Shown here in pieces: positions 54,083-64,000 of a stretch of DNA of 64,000 nt (position 1 is its first letter; every line of letters begins with the position of its first letter). The DNA is from Herpomyces periplanetae. Taxonomy: Eukaryota; Ascomycota; Laboulbeniomycetes; Herpomycetales; Herpomycetaceae. The notes beneath the pieces are model-generated. The model searched no databases. It was not told the DNA's origin and saw nothing but the letters and a program-made list of their open reading frames with translations. Position numbers and translations under genes: made by a program. Where the stretch lies: assembly GCA_009733715.1 (NCBI GenBank), contig WMKJ01000002.1, forward strand, positions 186,001-250,000, in the 5' to 3' direction.

Positions 54083-55117
54083 GCAAATTCTCTTATCCTC
54101 CCCCGGTAAATACTCGTCGTTTCTTCCCATTTGTTACTACGATAAGGTGGCCGATTGCCCTAATACCACCGCAATTCGTTTACTCGTCTCCATGAATGAG
54201 AGTCAACTTCAACTATTTAGCCTTCTAGTAAAATAACTATATACTCGTGTGCATCTTGCTATCCTGTACACTTTGAACTTTCTTCCTGGACATATGCACC
54301 CGCACTCGTACACGCACATGCACACGCACTCCCTTTCTTTGGGTAATCTATCACCTTTACCTTTCATACGCCCTTCCGTTTCCTTAACCAATCCTTCTCT
54401 ACAAAATTGTATACTTGATTGCTTTACCGCTAAATGATGGGTATCCCTTCTTATTGGCATTCGTCTCATTTACCGTTAACATGCATCTACCTTCACGGCA
54501 TTGTTCAAAATTACCCTTCATAAGCCTTGTAACCAAAAATCGTCATATATTCTCCCTTATTACCCCAAGATTTCCAGGTTAGTCAATCGATCGTGTATAC
54601 TCAGTTTACTGTTAACTCCACTGGTTGTTAAACACATCGTCAACCCTTTCAGCTCTAAAGTATAGCCAGGTGTATAATACCATGAGATACATGGTAACGT
54701 ACTGCTGATAACATTCATAGAGGTTATTCAGTGCGTGAATGTATAGTCGCTGTTTTAAGGATCGCGCATCACCGCTTATGAGCATAGCCCTTTTTCTATA
54801 ATTGGTGTGATTATAGAAGGGCATGCAAAACACATTAGCCCCGACCTTGTTAACATACCGGCAACGTCCACCTTAGGCTACTAACTTCTACGTATTCTTT
54901 GTGTACTCCGTCACATCGAACCAGACTTGTTTACTCGAATTAGCATAACTTTGACTCATTAAACATTGAATGTCACCGTACCAGTATTCGCAGGAACCGA
55001 CTTAGTTTACCACTTTATTGTATGGGAGAGTGGCATTGTGGGTACTAGTGTGAACTAATGTCGGTTACTCGTGGACCAAGCTAATCCAAAACTTCCAAAG
55101 CCGTACACGCATTGATC

Positions 55118-55143
55118 ATGTTAACACTAACCTTTGTTAACAT
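55118..55143. repeat. GTTAAC-bearing inverted repeat
   Basis: Perfect 9-bp arms ATGTTAACA and TGTTAACAT around an 8-bp spacer; each arm contains the palindrome GTTAAC. Confidence 0.6.
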
Positions 55144-55379
55144 CTAGTCTAAAATCATTCTTAACTTAATTTGGTTAAGCTTGGTTACCCTTGCGTATCT
55201 TTTGCAATTACTTCATCCTCGCTATTCGTAACTTTTGGAACATCTTAATGCTATTTATCATCAGCATATCGGCGGTGGCGATGGCGGATTACATCGTTGA
55301 ACTGTTGCATTACGTTACCGAAGCAGGATTGTCGTTAAAAATCTACGCTTAACGTGTGTTACACCTTATTTAAATGTAT

Positions 55380-55664
55380 TTATAGTGTAGCTATTCTTTT
55401 GGACATTGATTTGTCAATTTTAACTCGTCCTGATTGTGCTATACATTGTCCTACTATTATATATTCGTACTCATACTTGCCATTAAATCCGTTTACAGAG
55501 GGGTAGACTTCCCCGAGATCACCGTTGGTATGCGTGAGAACTTTAAGCCCAAACTCATAAAAATTTTTGACCCGTTGTAGATCAACAATCACAATATCGG
55601 CTTGGAACATGGTACACAAGCTAACCAGATTATCCAGCATTCTAAATATGATAAATATTGCCAC
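55380..55664 (-). CDS. Doubtful small hypothetical protein or exon
   Basis: 94 codons from the first ATG to a TAA. Composition is balanced and protein-like (FQADIVIVDLQRVKNFYEFG, LTHTNGDLGEVYPSVNGF), unlike the skewed frames around it. A TTTAG just before an internal ATG (CATATTTAG|AATGCTGG) could be an acceptor, so this could be the last exon of a gene. No family recognised, and an opposing plus-strand frame overlaps it. Confidence 0.25.
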   Translation of the reverse strand: MAIFIIFRMLDNLVSLCTMFQADIVIVDLQRVKNFYEFGLKVLTHTNGDLGEVYPSVNGFNGKYEYEYIIVGQCIAQSGRVKIDKSMSKRIATL

Positions 55665-57389
55665 GTTAACGTTAGAACGAAATGTTCAAGTGAGCCCAGG
55701 TGCGTAATTAGGTTAAAAGTAACCAAAAATTCCCATCACACATCAATTATCCCCTTAAAAACAAACGATAAAGAGACGCAGAAACAGAAAATTGCCATAC
55801 CCCGTTATATTCGCTCCAATGAGTCAATATATCAGGGTGTATACGACAATGAGAACGCAGTTAGTCTTTTAAGAGTGTAATTTATCCCACCTACCAAGTA
55901 TGTAGTGCACACGGTGAGAAAAGATATATCCCGATTTATGATAAGAGTAGGATTAGGTTATCCTATGTAAATTATCTAGCCAATGTAGCAAACGGTTAAG
56001 TTACAACGCTGCCAAAAATATATATTTCCCTTGAGGAAGGATAAAAGTAGCCTTGATGAATTAACTGACAGGATATTGCTGCGTATGCAGCCTTCAGATG
56101 TAGCGTAACCAATGCGTACGATAGATAATCGGGATGCTTACCGTGTGCCTGTGTCACGACGAGAGTAACGCGGTATAGCACAGAAGCAAGCCAGCGAACA
56201 AGCAACTAAATAGGCCTGTTCGCTAGCTTGATAATTTGGTAAGGTTAGCACTAACCGTTAACACTAAGTTTTCAAGTAATTCAGACAAGAGAGGGATAGC
56301 AGAGTAGTGAGTTTGATGATACTAATACACTGTATACTCACGGACCTGCATGGGGGGAATTTGCTGGCACTGTTTCATATATTGTCCTGATAATATGAAA
56401 AGCTTACCAAAGAGAGAGATGGAGTGTGGGTGCTTGCACACGATTAGGAAATTCGGACGCTGGTACGATAACTTGCTGTTAAAATTAGTAACACTTTGAA
56501 AGATATATGGGAGATTTAAAGTTAACGAAGAGATGTCGCCGGTCACTATGATTATAGTTAACAAGCATTATCCTCCACAGAGAGCACGGGAATACATACA
56601 TTTTCGGGTTACTTAGTATAGCTTAGTATTTTTGTAGAGTGGATGAAGAGAAATACAAACGAACGCGATAATCCGTGTACTTGATAATCGCAGTATACAT
56701 ATACACCTACACACATTTTAAAAGGTAGACACAGGTAGTTTAACATTATAATTAACGTCAATGATCCCCACGCGTATCCACGGACGATTTGACATGATAA
56801 AAGATAACCAATTTGATAAGTAAATGAAGCATGTGAATCCATACATTATGGAGCTAGGCGTTCATCTCATATTAGGCAGAGTAAGGAAAAATAAAAGGCT
56901 TGAGATGATGAAAAAGGTAACAAGTAGAATATATACCGTGACAGGTTCACAAAGGCAAATAGAAAGGTAACGTGGGAAAGTGGAATAGAAGGTATGGGAA
57001 TGTTTCTTTAGGGAAATGGGGTACAAACAACACGCATGCGGATGGACGGACGGGCAGATGGACCATATGATCCAAAGAGTATTACGGTATGAATAAGTTG
57101 AAAGAGTAAAGATAGTTTAGCGGATATATACAGGGATTGGTCATAAGAAGTGAGCGGGTACGGCCGATAGTGAGTAGAAACGATATCACCAACTAAGATA
57201 GCAGAGGAAGCAGAGGGACGGGGACGGGACGGGGATGGAATGAAGAACTGATAGATGAGTAAATCAAGTCTGGAGCGCGTCAATCAAAGTAAAACTAACA
57301 TAGATGCATAATAACTTGAATGTTGTAAGTCAAATCATCGTATGGCCGATGAAAAAAATTTCTAAATATACGCATCCACAAATACATTA

Positions 57390-57426
57390 ACATGCATGCA
57401 TGTAAATTTACAAGCCTGCAGGCTTG
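57390..57426. repeat. Cluster of three perfect palindromes
   Basis: ACATGCATGCATGT (57390-57403), TGTAAATTTACA (57401-57412) and CAAGCCTGCAGGCTTG (57411-57426) overlap end to end within 37 bp, about 300 bp left of the purine-to-pyrimidine switch. Confidence 0.7.
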
Positions 57427-59033
57427 CTGAATTGTGAGTCGGAGTATGAACACGCTGCCAGGCTGGCTGGTTGGTTGCTGGTTGCTTGCCTATCTGTCTG
57501 CTTATTTGCTGGTGAAAGGAATGGAAGAAGAGGGTCTAGATTCTGTTAGAGTTGGGTCGAAAAAAATTTGTATTCGATAGCAGGGAGAATAATACGACGA
57601 AGAGGAAACAAGACGAGGGGAATGATGGAAGGATTGCAGGAGACGAGACGAGACGGAAAAAAGGGAAATAAATCAAGACGTATCCATCTCATCAATTACT
57701 CAGATTTCCTAAAACAGTAATTGAGTTCCGCGTCGTCTCGTCTGCGTCACTTCCGTCCGGAGTTAAACGGCATTAACGGCGCATTCCCCGTCGTTCTTTC
57801 CAGATTTACTAAGTCAGGAAGCAACAATCCTTTTCACTTTCCTCATTCAGTAAATCGGTCCTCCGTCATACCTGTTCTTTACCCAATTCGGTCTTGTTTC
57901 AAGCCTTGTTCCTTGACATTGTCACGGTATCCCGTTTAAAGGGAGTATAGAGAATCGCAATAGCCCTCGTAAACCGAAATATTCATCGCATAATCTTGGT
58001 ATAATTTACTTTGATTCTCCTTTTCTATACATATCTTTACTAAACTTACACCTATATTCCTAAGTTCAAGTCATATCCCATGCCCATACCCATGCCCACT
58101 CCCTTTCCCTTTCCCCATATCCAGACCCATACTCCAATACACCCTTCTACCCACTCACTGCTCTCTGTATGTTGCTCGTGGCTTTACGCCTTTCACCTAT
58201 CGTCCATGACTATTTCATATCCCCTTCCCCTCTCTTCCCCTTCTCTCCCCTTCATTTGCTCCCCGGTTTTGCTTCCTTCTAATTTCACTCGTTCAACCCT
58301 TAATCGTCCTAGTAAAATCCGCCTTTTCCTCTCTACAAAGCGCTGCTTTCTACGCTTACTTTTTGTTCTTCTTTCAATGTACAATCTATCGACTTGAACT
58401 CTTCTATTTTACTCTACTACAATCATAACCACTGTTACTATTCTCGCTCTCACTTTCACTACCCATATCACATTATATTAATTATTCCTCCATCAATCCT
58501 CCATCCACACTTGCTCATATCCCCGTATTTTTCTATATATACACACACATCACGCATCACTTGTTTTTTCCATAACCATCATCCATCTATCCATTTATTT
58601 ATTTTCTTTCCCACTTGAGTTTCTTTTACATACTCACACCTGTTCCATCCTTTACCATCACTCTTTTTTCTGTGACACCCACCCGCCCACGTCCGCTCGC
58701 TCACCCTTCCCCATTTCTATTTGTCAATCTCTCCCTTTCAATCCGCCCTTGCTAGGCCTGCTTTCGCTGGCCGTTCCGTTCTTTTTCCTCCTTTTCTTCT
58801 CCCTCTCCCTCCACCTCATCTTCGCTCCCTCACCATATCCGCCTCGCGCCCGCATCCGCGACCTTCGTCATTATCGTTATTAGCTCGAAATATGCTCTGC
58901 GTGACTTTTCATGCTTCACCTTATTTAATCTATCCCTTAAACTCTTCACGCCTAGCAAATCTTTCTGCGCTCTTGTTCTCCCCATGCCTTCTCTTCGTTT
59001 ATTTAGTTAACACGCTTACCTCGTCGTCTAAAA

Positions 59034-61204
59034 ATGGTTGCTAATCCTCTCCATTCGTTCTCTCCAAACGATTCCAAGACCACTCCCTACATCTTATCCA
59101 CCGATCCAATTACCATACATCCATCGTCCGATAACCCTCCGTTATTCTTGAAAAGACACTCAACCCCGATATCAAATCGATTATCAATTAATTCCGGCCT
59201 TAATTATAACCACTCCCACCATTATCCAAAAGATTCCTCCATATCATCATCTTGTCGCCAAAGACATGGAAATCATCCTCACAACTCTAATGCACCTCAA
59301 AACACCTCCCATATGGCATCCTCGAAATCCTTTTCTTTAACTAACTCGGATCGTTTCTTCCTTCAAAACCAATTTCCTCAACAAGTCCCTCCTCCAAATA
59401 TTGTCCTTAACGACCACGATGATCTCGCTACCAGCGAACACCACCACCACTATCCTCCTCAATCCATCAAGGCCCCTCCCGATCCTCGAGTAGCCTTTAC
59501 AACTTCCACTCCCCCGGATAGCTGTCAACCCTCCATGTGGAAATCCTCTGGATATTTTAGTTCTCCCCCCGCCAACAAAGATTTTCATACATCATCTTCG
59601 CAATTTTTTTCGCCCGAGCCAAGATACTATTTTCGTACTTCCCCCGGCGTCCACCTTCACGATCACCATCCTGATTATTTGCCCAATGAAATAAGTTTAA
59701 TTCCCACTCCCCCATGCAATTCCACCTCCCCTCCAAATGATCCTAGTCATCTTCTTCATCCTCCGTCAATTTGTCTTATTGCTGAGTCCTCCGAAGGTCC
59801 TTTCTCACCTCCTTCATATTCCTCCTCTCATGTGTCCCCTTCTTTACCAGTCCCGGATTGCCAACACCTTTCCGTTGAACATATCCCTACTTATCCCATC
59901 ACGCCACTATCCCCCGAGTACTTCGCTTTGAGCACTCCATCTCTCACATCTACCCCGAGCCAGACTCCTCCACCTCCTTTCATGTATCACGCTTTATCTA
60001 ATGTCGATGTAACAACGAATATGTCCGCATGCCATCAAATTCCAGTGGCTTCGAATAATCAATCTCACTTATCCTCTAATCCTAGCCAGTTGGAAAATTC
60101 CCACTCCGCCAATCTAAACCCCCTCCCAACTCTTACCAGTAATGGTGACTTTGATACTAACGGTGTGGATGGAGAAGAAACTTTCTGCGCTAGGTTGAAC
60201 AGATTATGTGGGTCGTCCGAGAGTACTGTCCTTGACGCTGAACGTCCTCCCTCCAACGATATCGTTTCACTATCCTTACTCAACTTGTTAGAACTTCCCA
60301 ATCGTCATTCTTCGGATACAGTCTCGGCTGATCACTATTTCTCTCATCAAAATCCCCTCCAGAATGTCATTGCCCCTCAAAGTAATCTCAGTTTGACTAA
60401 TTTAAATCAAAATAACACTTTTGGCCCAGATATCCTGAGCCTATCCTCCCCTGGTAACGTGAACGATCTGGGTTCCACCTCCCATCAACCCTTGAATATT
60501 ACCACGGATAACACTGCTATTCTCTCTGCCCAAGTTAACGTTCCTGTTGCTAACGGGGGCAGAAATCAACTTTTTGTCCCGTCCATGTCCGATCCATCTG
60601 TTACCTGTATCGATAATGCGAATGATTATATCTCTGACAAGCCCACTATGTCAATCGCACAAACTTTCTCTAATATTAATCATCCCTCTGCTGATCATCT
60701 TCCACATTATCTTTCAGAGTCCCGCCATGAATCCTCATATAGCGATATAATTGACGAAAATACGGACGATGATGATGATGTTGACGAATACGATGGGGAA
60801 ATGGATTCATTTGACGAAGAAGAAGTCGTTCCTGGCGAAGATGTCAGTGAATTTCTTAATTGCCATAAGATTTGGTACGTTTTACTTATGTCTTTCATTT
60901 CATTTTACGTGCGTGCGCGTATATAAGAGTATAGACGCTCAAACGCATGTGCAACTTTTACACTCGCTATTGTCTAGTTGTGTAAACTCGTCGGTAAATC
61001 ACCAACGTATTATAGCATTTGTTAACGCTTGTCTTGTTTAGGCACAAAATAAAATCTCTACCTGCTCCCAAGTGTCAATCAATTGACATTGACGAACTTT
61101 GCTCACAGCTTCAAGCTAAAGCAAGGTGTTCGGAGAGTGGTGTTGTGGTCAAGCGTCGCGATGTTGATGCTTGTTTAGCCAAACTCACTCACTCTGAATC
61201 GTAG
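59034..61204 (+). CDS. AP-1-like redox-domain protein (Yap1/Pap1 CRDs, no visible bZIP)
   Basis: Two exons (59034-60874, 61042-61204; 167-nt GTACGT...TTTAG intron), 667 residues. Most of it is disordered (Pro, Ser, Asn, His). Two regions match Yap1/Pap1 peroxide sensors. An n-CRD-like TFCARLNRLCG has Cys385 and Cys392 at the Yap1 Cys303/Cys310 spacing, but the third n-CRD cysteine is absent. A c-CRD (CHKIW|HKI...IDIDELCSQLQAKARCSESG) spans the splice with Cys610, Cys634 and Cys643 and the embedded nuclear-export helix. In Yap1 these cysteines form disulphides that hide the export signal. No basic leucine zipper precedes them in this frame, and I found none in the 7.6 kb upstream. A TAG at 59004-59006 could be an acceptor for an unseen 5' exon. 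N-terminal model uncertain; C-terminal call firm. Confidence 0.82.
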
Positions 61205-62195
61205 AAGATTTCTTCATTTTGAAGTTCGCAGCATACAGAGCAATCACACCTGCTGCACTGCACGGAAATTTGCCCCCATCGGTGTTTGGGATTCCTTGCT
61301 TGACGTTCACACCTACGCTCACTCGTATTCCCTCTGCTGCGTACTCGTCAGTCGCTATAGAGCTGGTTTCCCGTATAATCGATTAGTGGTTTAAATTCCG
61401 TTAAAATACCGCTCACACCCTGCATATGTGTTAAGCCTACTTCAACCGATCCAATCTTTCACCGCATGCATTTTGCGTGTGTTTTTCGCCCGCCGTTCCT
61501 GTCATCTTGACCGAAACAGAGTATAGTATCAAGTTGTCTAATCGGCCTTTGTGTGGTATCAAGAACACACTTGATCACTCTTCATGACTATCATATTCAA
61601 CGATGATTCAGCCTCTAGAGTGTGATTCACATGTGGCGTGAAAAAAATCAGGCTTTTACGCATTTGTGTGTGTATGAGCTTGCTCTTCTATATTTGATAG
61701 TCAAGCATTAAAAATGTTCAATAACCTGATAAAAGTATCCAAGTTCCCTCAGCTTTTACTTAGCACCATTATAATCTCTTCCGTACAACTCAATCGGTAT
61801 AAGTTCACCGTTGTTCTCGTTGCCGTGTAAAGTTTGGCCCGGAGTGAATAATCCTTAAATCATTTTGGGACAAGTAATTGCTTTGCAGGTGAATTGCATT
61901 TAAGTTGAGGATATAACGGATGGGACAAATATGGTATCGGTTTTGCCCGTTTGCGATAAACCTTTGTCAGCCCTAGGAAACGCTTTATGCATATGCTTAT
62001 ATGCTTTTTGACATTGGTAGCTTAAAATGGTATTATATTGGCTTACCATTTGTTAGATGATACGGCCTTGGTTCCGTATATCCTTTCCAAGTGTGTAATA
62101 AATAAGCTTAAGAGGAGGCTGTGAATATATACCGTCAACAGACTGGTTGTACGTTATGACCCAATGGCTTGGATATATGTACTATACAGAATAAA
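61205..62195. other. 3' spacer between convergent AP-1-like gene and IKS1
   Basis: AT-rich 3' regions; I see no coding frame or motif worth naming. Confidence 0.6.
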
Positions 62196-64000
62196 TTATT
62201 GACGACTTAGAGAATGGTATAATCCTTGTGATATAATATAATCAACAAATGCCAGTGGAATTATGAACTGGCAAAACAAGCTAAGTAATCTCCACGTTCC
62301 CAACTCCTCTGCCAATTGGTGTATTGCCGCAACAGATTTTTGCCATATAAGCTTGCAACTGATGGGAATTTGCCTGAGCGAAAGTGGTGAATAAATACCG
62401 AATACCACAGCCTGTAGCATGAAAAAGGTTAGTATCAACATAAACAACTTTAAAGAAAATAGTACAACTATAAGTGGCAAATTGGTGCGAATGGGATGAC
62501 GATCGCAAATATGTTCGTTGGGCTGAGACAATGATGAAATGACACCGCTGTTAGACACCTGTGATTTTTTTTCCCGATTTACGGAATGTGATGATGTTTT
62601 TGACTTGCTCGTGAGGGTTGACTGGCAAGCTTCCAACGCTGAAGCCGCTTTAGCTGGGGTGGTAGAACAGTTAATTCGTCCAGCTTTAGATATTTTTCCT
62701 TGTGATCCCTTTGATTTGTTTGCCATACGTCTACTATGTAGAGAAAGGCCTGATTTATTATCATTATGTTTTACGTTAACATGGGAATTTAATTGAGAAG
62801 AATCTTCATTCTGAGAGTGCGTAGATGTTGCTCTGGGGCATGAACCTTGTCGTGTATCTGGTGAGTAGAATTCATGCGATACAATTTCGGACTGTGGAAG
62901 AAGTTTTGATGATTTACTCGCACTAGAGGAGTGAGTGCTGTTATGCGCTGGTTTAACAGGACCGGATAGAGCGTATGATGTAAATTTATTCCTTGATGGC
63001 GACTTGACAAGTAACTCAATTTGCATAGGGGATGTAGCATGTGAATCTTGAAAATTTGATGAAGAGGATAAGGAAGAAGATGAAGGAGAAAAAGTTGAGA
63101 GTGGGGTCATTCCTGCATATGTATCACCTTGGGCTTCGCTTAGTGTAGCAGATCTGGTATAATCTAGACCCGATTCATTAACTGTAGTCATATTCTCGAC
63201 TCTCGTTCGAGAGGCACTATTCTCGAAATCATCGTCGGAGTGAAAGTCTACAGACATATTAACGGTGGACCCAGTTGCAACGGCTTTAATGCCGTGTAAA
63301 ATTTTTCCGGTTTCAGGACGTTGGTTGGGGTCTAGTGAGAGCAACATGCTTAAAAATTTGTACAATTGATCAGGTAATTCAGGACGAAGTTGCTTATCTA
63401 GCGCATTGAATCCAGACCAACGTGTAATTTCATCTCTTAATAGCTCTGTATCCTCATTTCGCTGCTCCGTATTATCGGCGTAAACGTATGGTAAGGTAGC
63501 AAAGCACATAAAATAAACGATCATACCCAAGGAAAAGATATCCGAACTTGGTGTAAAGTTACCAAAATCTCCATTGGAATTTTTTTGCAATACTTCGGGA
63601 GCACAGTAAGAGACAGTACCAGTCGCACCAGTTGACTTTCTCCTCATACTGGCCATTTGAGCCTCCCCAAAATCACTCACTAATACTCTGAGTTTGTTCC
63701 CCGACCGGTGGAGTAAGCAATTGCTGGGCTTGAGATCACGGTGGATGTAGCCATTACTATGTAGGTGATGCAATCCGGCAGTAATATCCTTGAAAAAAGA
63801 AAATATTTCCTCAAATGAGATAAGCCGGGCATTCTGGGATAGGGTACGGGGAGTTTCGATGGAACTGGTGTTAGTTCCGGAAGTTGTACTGGGATTAATG
63901 GGATATTTAATAGTTGGATTGGAAGAACCAATGGCACTTTTGCGGTAATCTCTTTTTCGGCGTAAACGCTCCTTCATTTCCCATTTGGACATTTTATCAT
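62196..64000 (-). CDS. IKS1: Serine/threonine kinase Iks1, 5'-truncated by the window edge
   Basis: The frame is open to the right edge, so the N-terminal lobe with the ATP-binding loop lies outside; about 600 residues are visible. A basic linker (MKERLRRKRDYRK) is followed by SFEEIFSFFKDITAGLHHLH, the catalytic loop YIHRDLKPSNCLL, the DFG motif (VSDFGEAQ), activation segment STGATGTVSYCAPEVL, and SSDIFSLGMIVYFMCFATLP. These blocks and the position of the insert match yeast Iks1, a kinase of poorly known role. A Ser-rich disordered stretch follows. Two hydrophobic segments near the C-terminus (LIVVLFSLKLFMLILTFFML; LLSLFCQFIIPLAFVDYII) suggest membrane anchoring, as predicted for Iks1 homologs. 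Confidence 0.92.
   Translation of the reverse strand, partial: DKMSKWEMKERLRRKRDYRKSAIGSSNPTIKYPINPSTTSGTNTSSIETPRTLSQNARLISFEEIFSFFKDITAGLHHLHSNGYIHRDLKPSNCLLHRSGNKLRVLVSDFGEAQMASMRRKSTGATGTVSYCAPEVLQKNSNGDFGNFTPSSDIFSLGMIVYFMCFATLPYVYADNTEQRNEDTELLRDEITRWSGFNALDKQLRPELPDQLYKFLSMLLSLDPNQRPETGKILHGIKAVATGSTVNMSVDFHSDDDFENSASRTRVENMTTVNESGLDYTRSATLSEAQGDTYAGMTPLSTFSPSSSSLSSSSNFQDSHATSPMQIELLVKSPSRNKFTSYALSGPVKPAHNSTHSSSASKSSKLLPQSEIVSHEFYSPDTRQGSCPRATSTHSQNEDSSQLNSHVNVKHNDNKSGLSLHSRRMANKSKGSQGKISKAGRINCSTTPAKAASALEACQSTLTSKSKTSSHSVNREKKSQVSNSGVISSLSQPNEHICDRHPIRTNLPLIVVLFSLKLFMLILTFFMLQAVVFGIYSPLSLRQIPISCKLIWQKSVAAIHQLAEELGTWRLLSLFCQFIIPLAFVDYIISQGLYHSLSRQ

Larger units (their letters stand above)
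51369..59033. other. 7.6-kb region without a confident gene
   Basis: AT-rich to about 56800, then purine-rich to 57700, then C/T-rich up to the next ATG. Open frames of 60-94 codons occur on both strands (such as 52886-53134 plus and 54612-54833 minus); only 55380-55664 looks at all protein-like. No transposase, reverse transcriptase or terminal repeats noticed. It holds a second P-box palindrome, a dense set of GTTAAC sites and a palindrome cluster. Confidence 0.55.

Noticed and set aside
51369-59033. Transposon or retroelement as explanation for the gene-poor stretch
   Set aside because: No transposase, reverse transcriptase or integrase motif and no long direct or inverted terminal repeats were seen.

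Overview
The window is nuclear DNA of a fungus, most likely an ascomycete. It encodes fungal Atg13, a Yap1/Pap1-type redox domain pair, an Rgt1-like Zn(II)2Cys6 factor, Urn1, Spf30, Iks1 and an Egh16-like secreted protein. Introns are short (53-255 nt in the models here) and often lie near the 5' end. An Egh16-like gene together with Spf30 and a TATA-bearing tRNA gene argues against a budding yeast such as Saccharomyces, but I cannot fix the class. DNA is moderately AT-rich and gene density is low: sixteen protein genes I trust plus one tRNA. I saw no transposon, retroelement or CRISPR array.

Layout, left to right. 0-11.5 kb: a DUF1749 hydrolase (+) and an Egh16-like secreted protein (-) face each other, followed by about 7 kb with only two tentative small spliced genes (5.7-6.1 and 9.7-10.0 kb). 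11.5-24 kb: a run of plus-strand genes, PLC1, eIF2-alpha, IMP4 and UPF1. 24-32.7 kb: a long skewed intergenic region, a C2H2 zinc-finger factor, a ZIP zinc transporter and tRNA-Val(CAC). 32.8-41.7 kb: three minus-strand genes, ATG13, an IBtk-like ankyrin/RCC1/BTB protein and an unrecognised three-exon proline-rich protein. 43.9-51.4 kb: the Rgt1-like factor (+) converges on URN1 (-), URN1 diverges from the proteasome gene PRE9 (+), and PRE9 converges on SPF30 (-). 51.4-59.0 kb has no gene I trust. 59.0-64.0 kb: an AP-1-like redox protein without a visible bZIP (+) converges on IKS1 (-), whose 5' end runs off the window.

The genes are not one pathway. RNA metabolism and translation recur (SUI2, IMP4, UPF1, URN1, SPF30, tRNA-Val), as does nutrient and stress signalling (PLC1, ATG13, IKS1, Rgt1-like, AP-1-like, ZIP). 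Shared regulatory features stand out more than shared function. CACGTGA sites lie in many promoters. Two near-identical long palindromes match the Mcm1/MADS P-box. Intergenic regions are strongly purine/pyrimidine skewed and switch from purine-rich to pyrimidine-rich on the + strand at about 6, 26, 43.6 and 57.7 kb.

Exon boundaries were placed by reading frame, GT/AG sites and remembered family sequence, without alignment tools.
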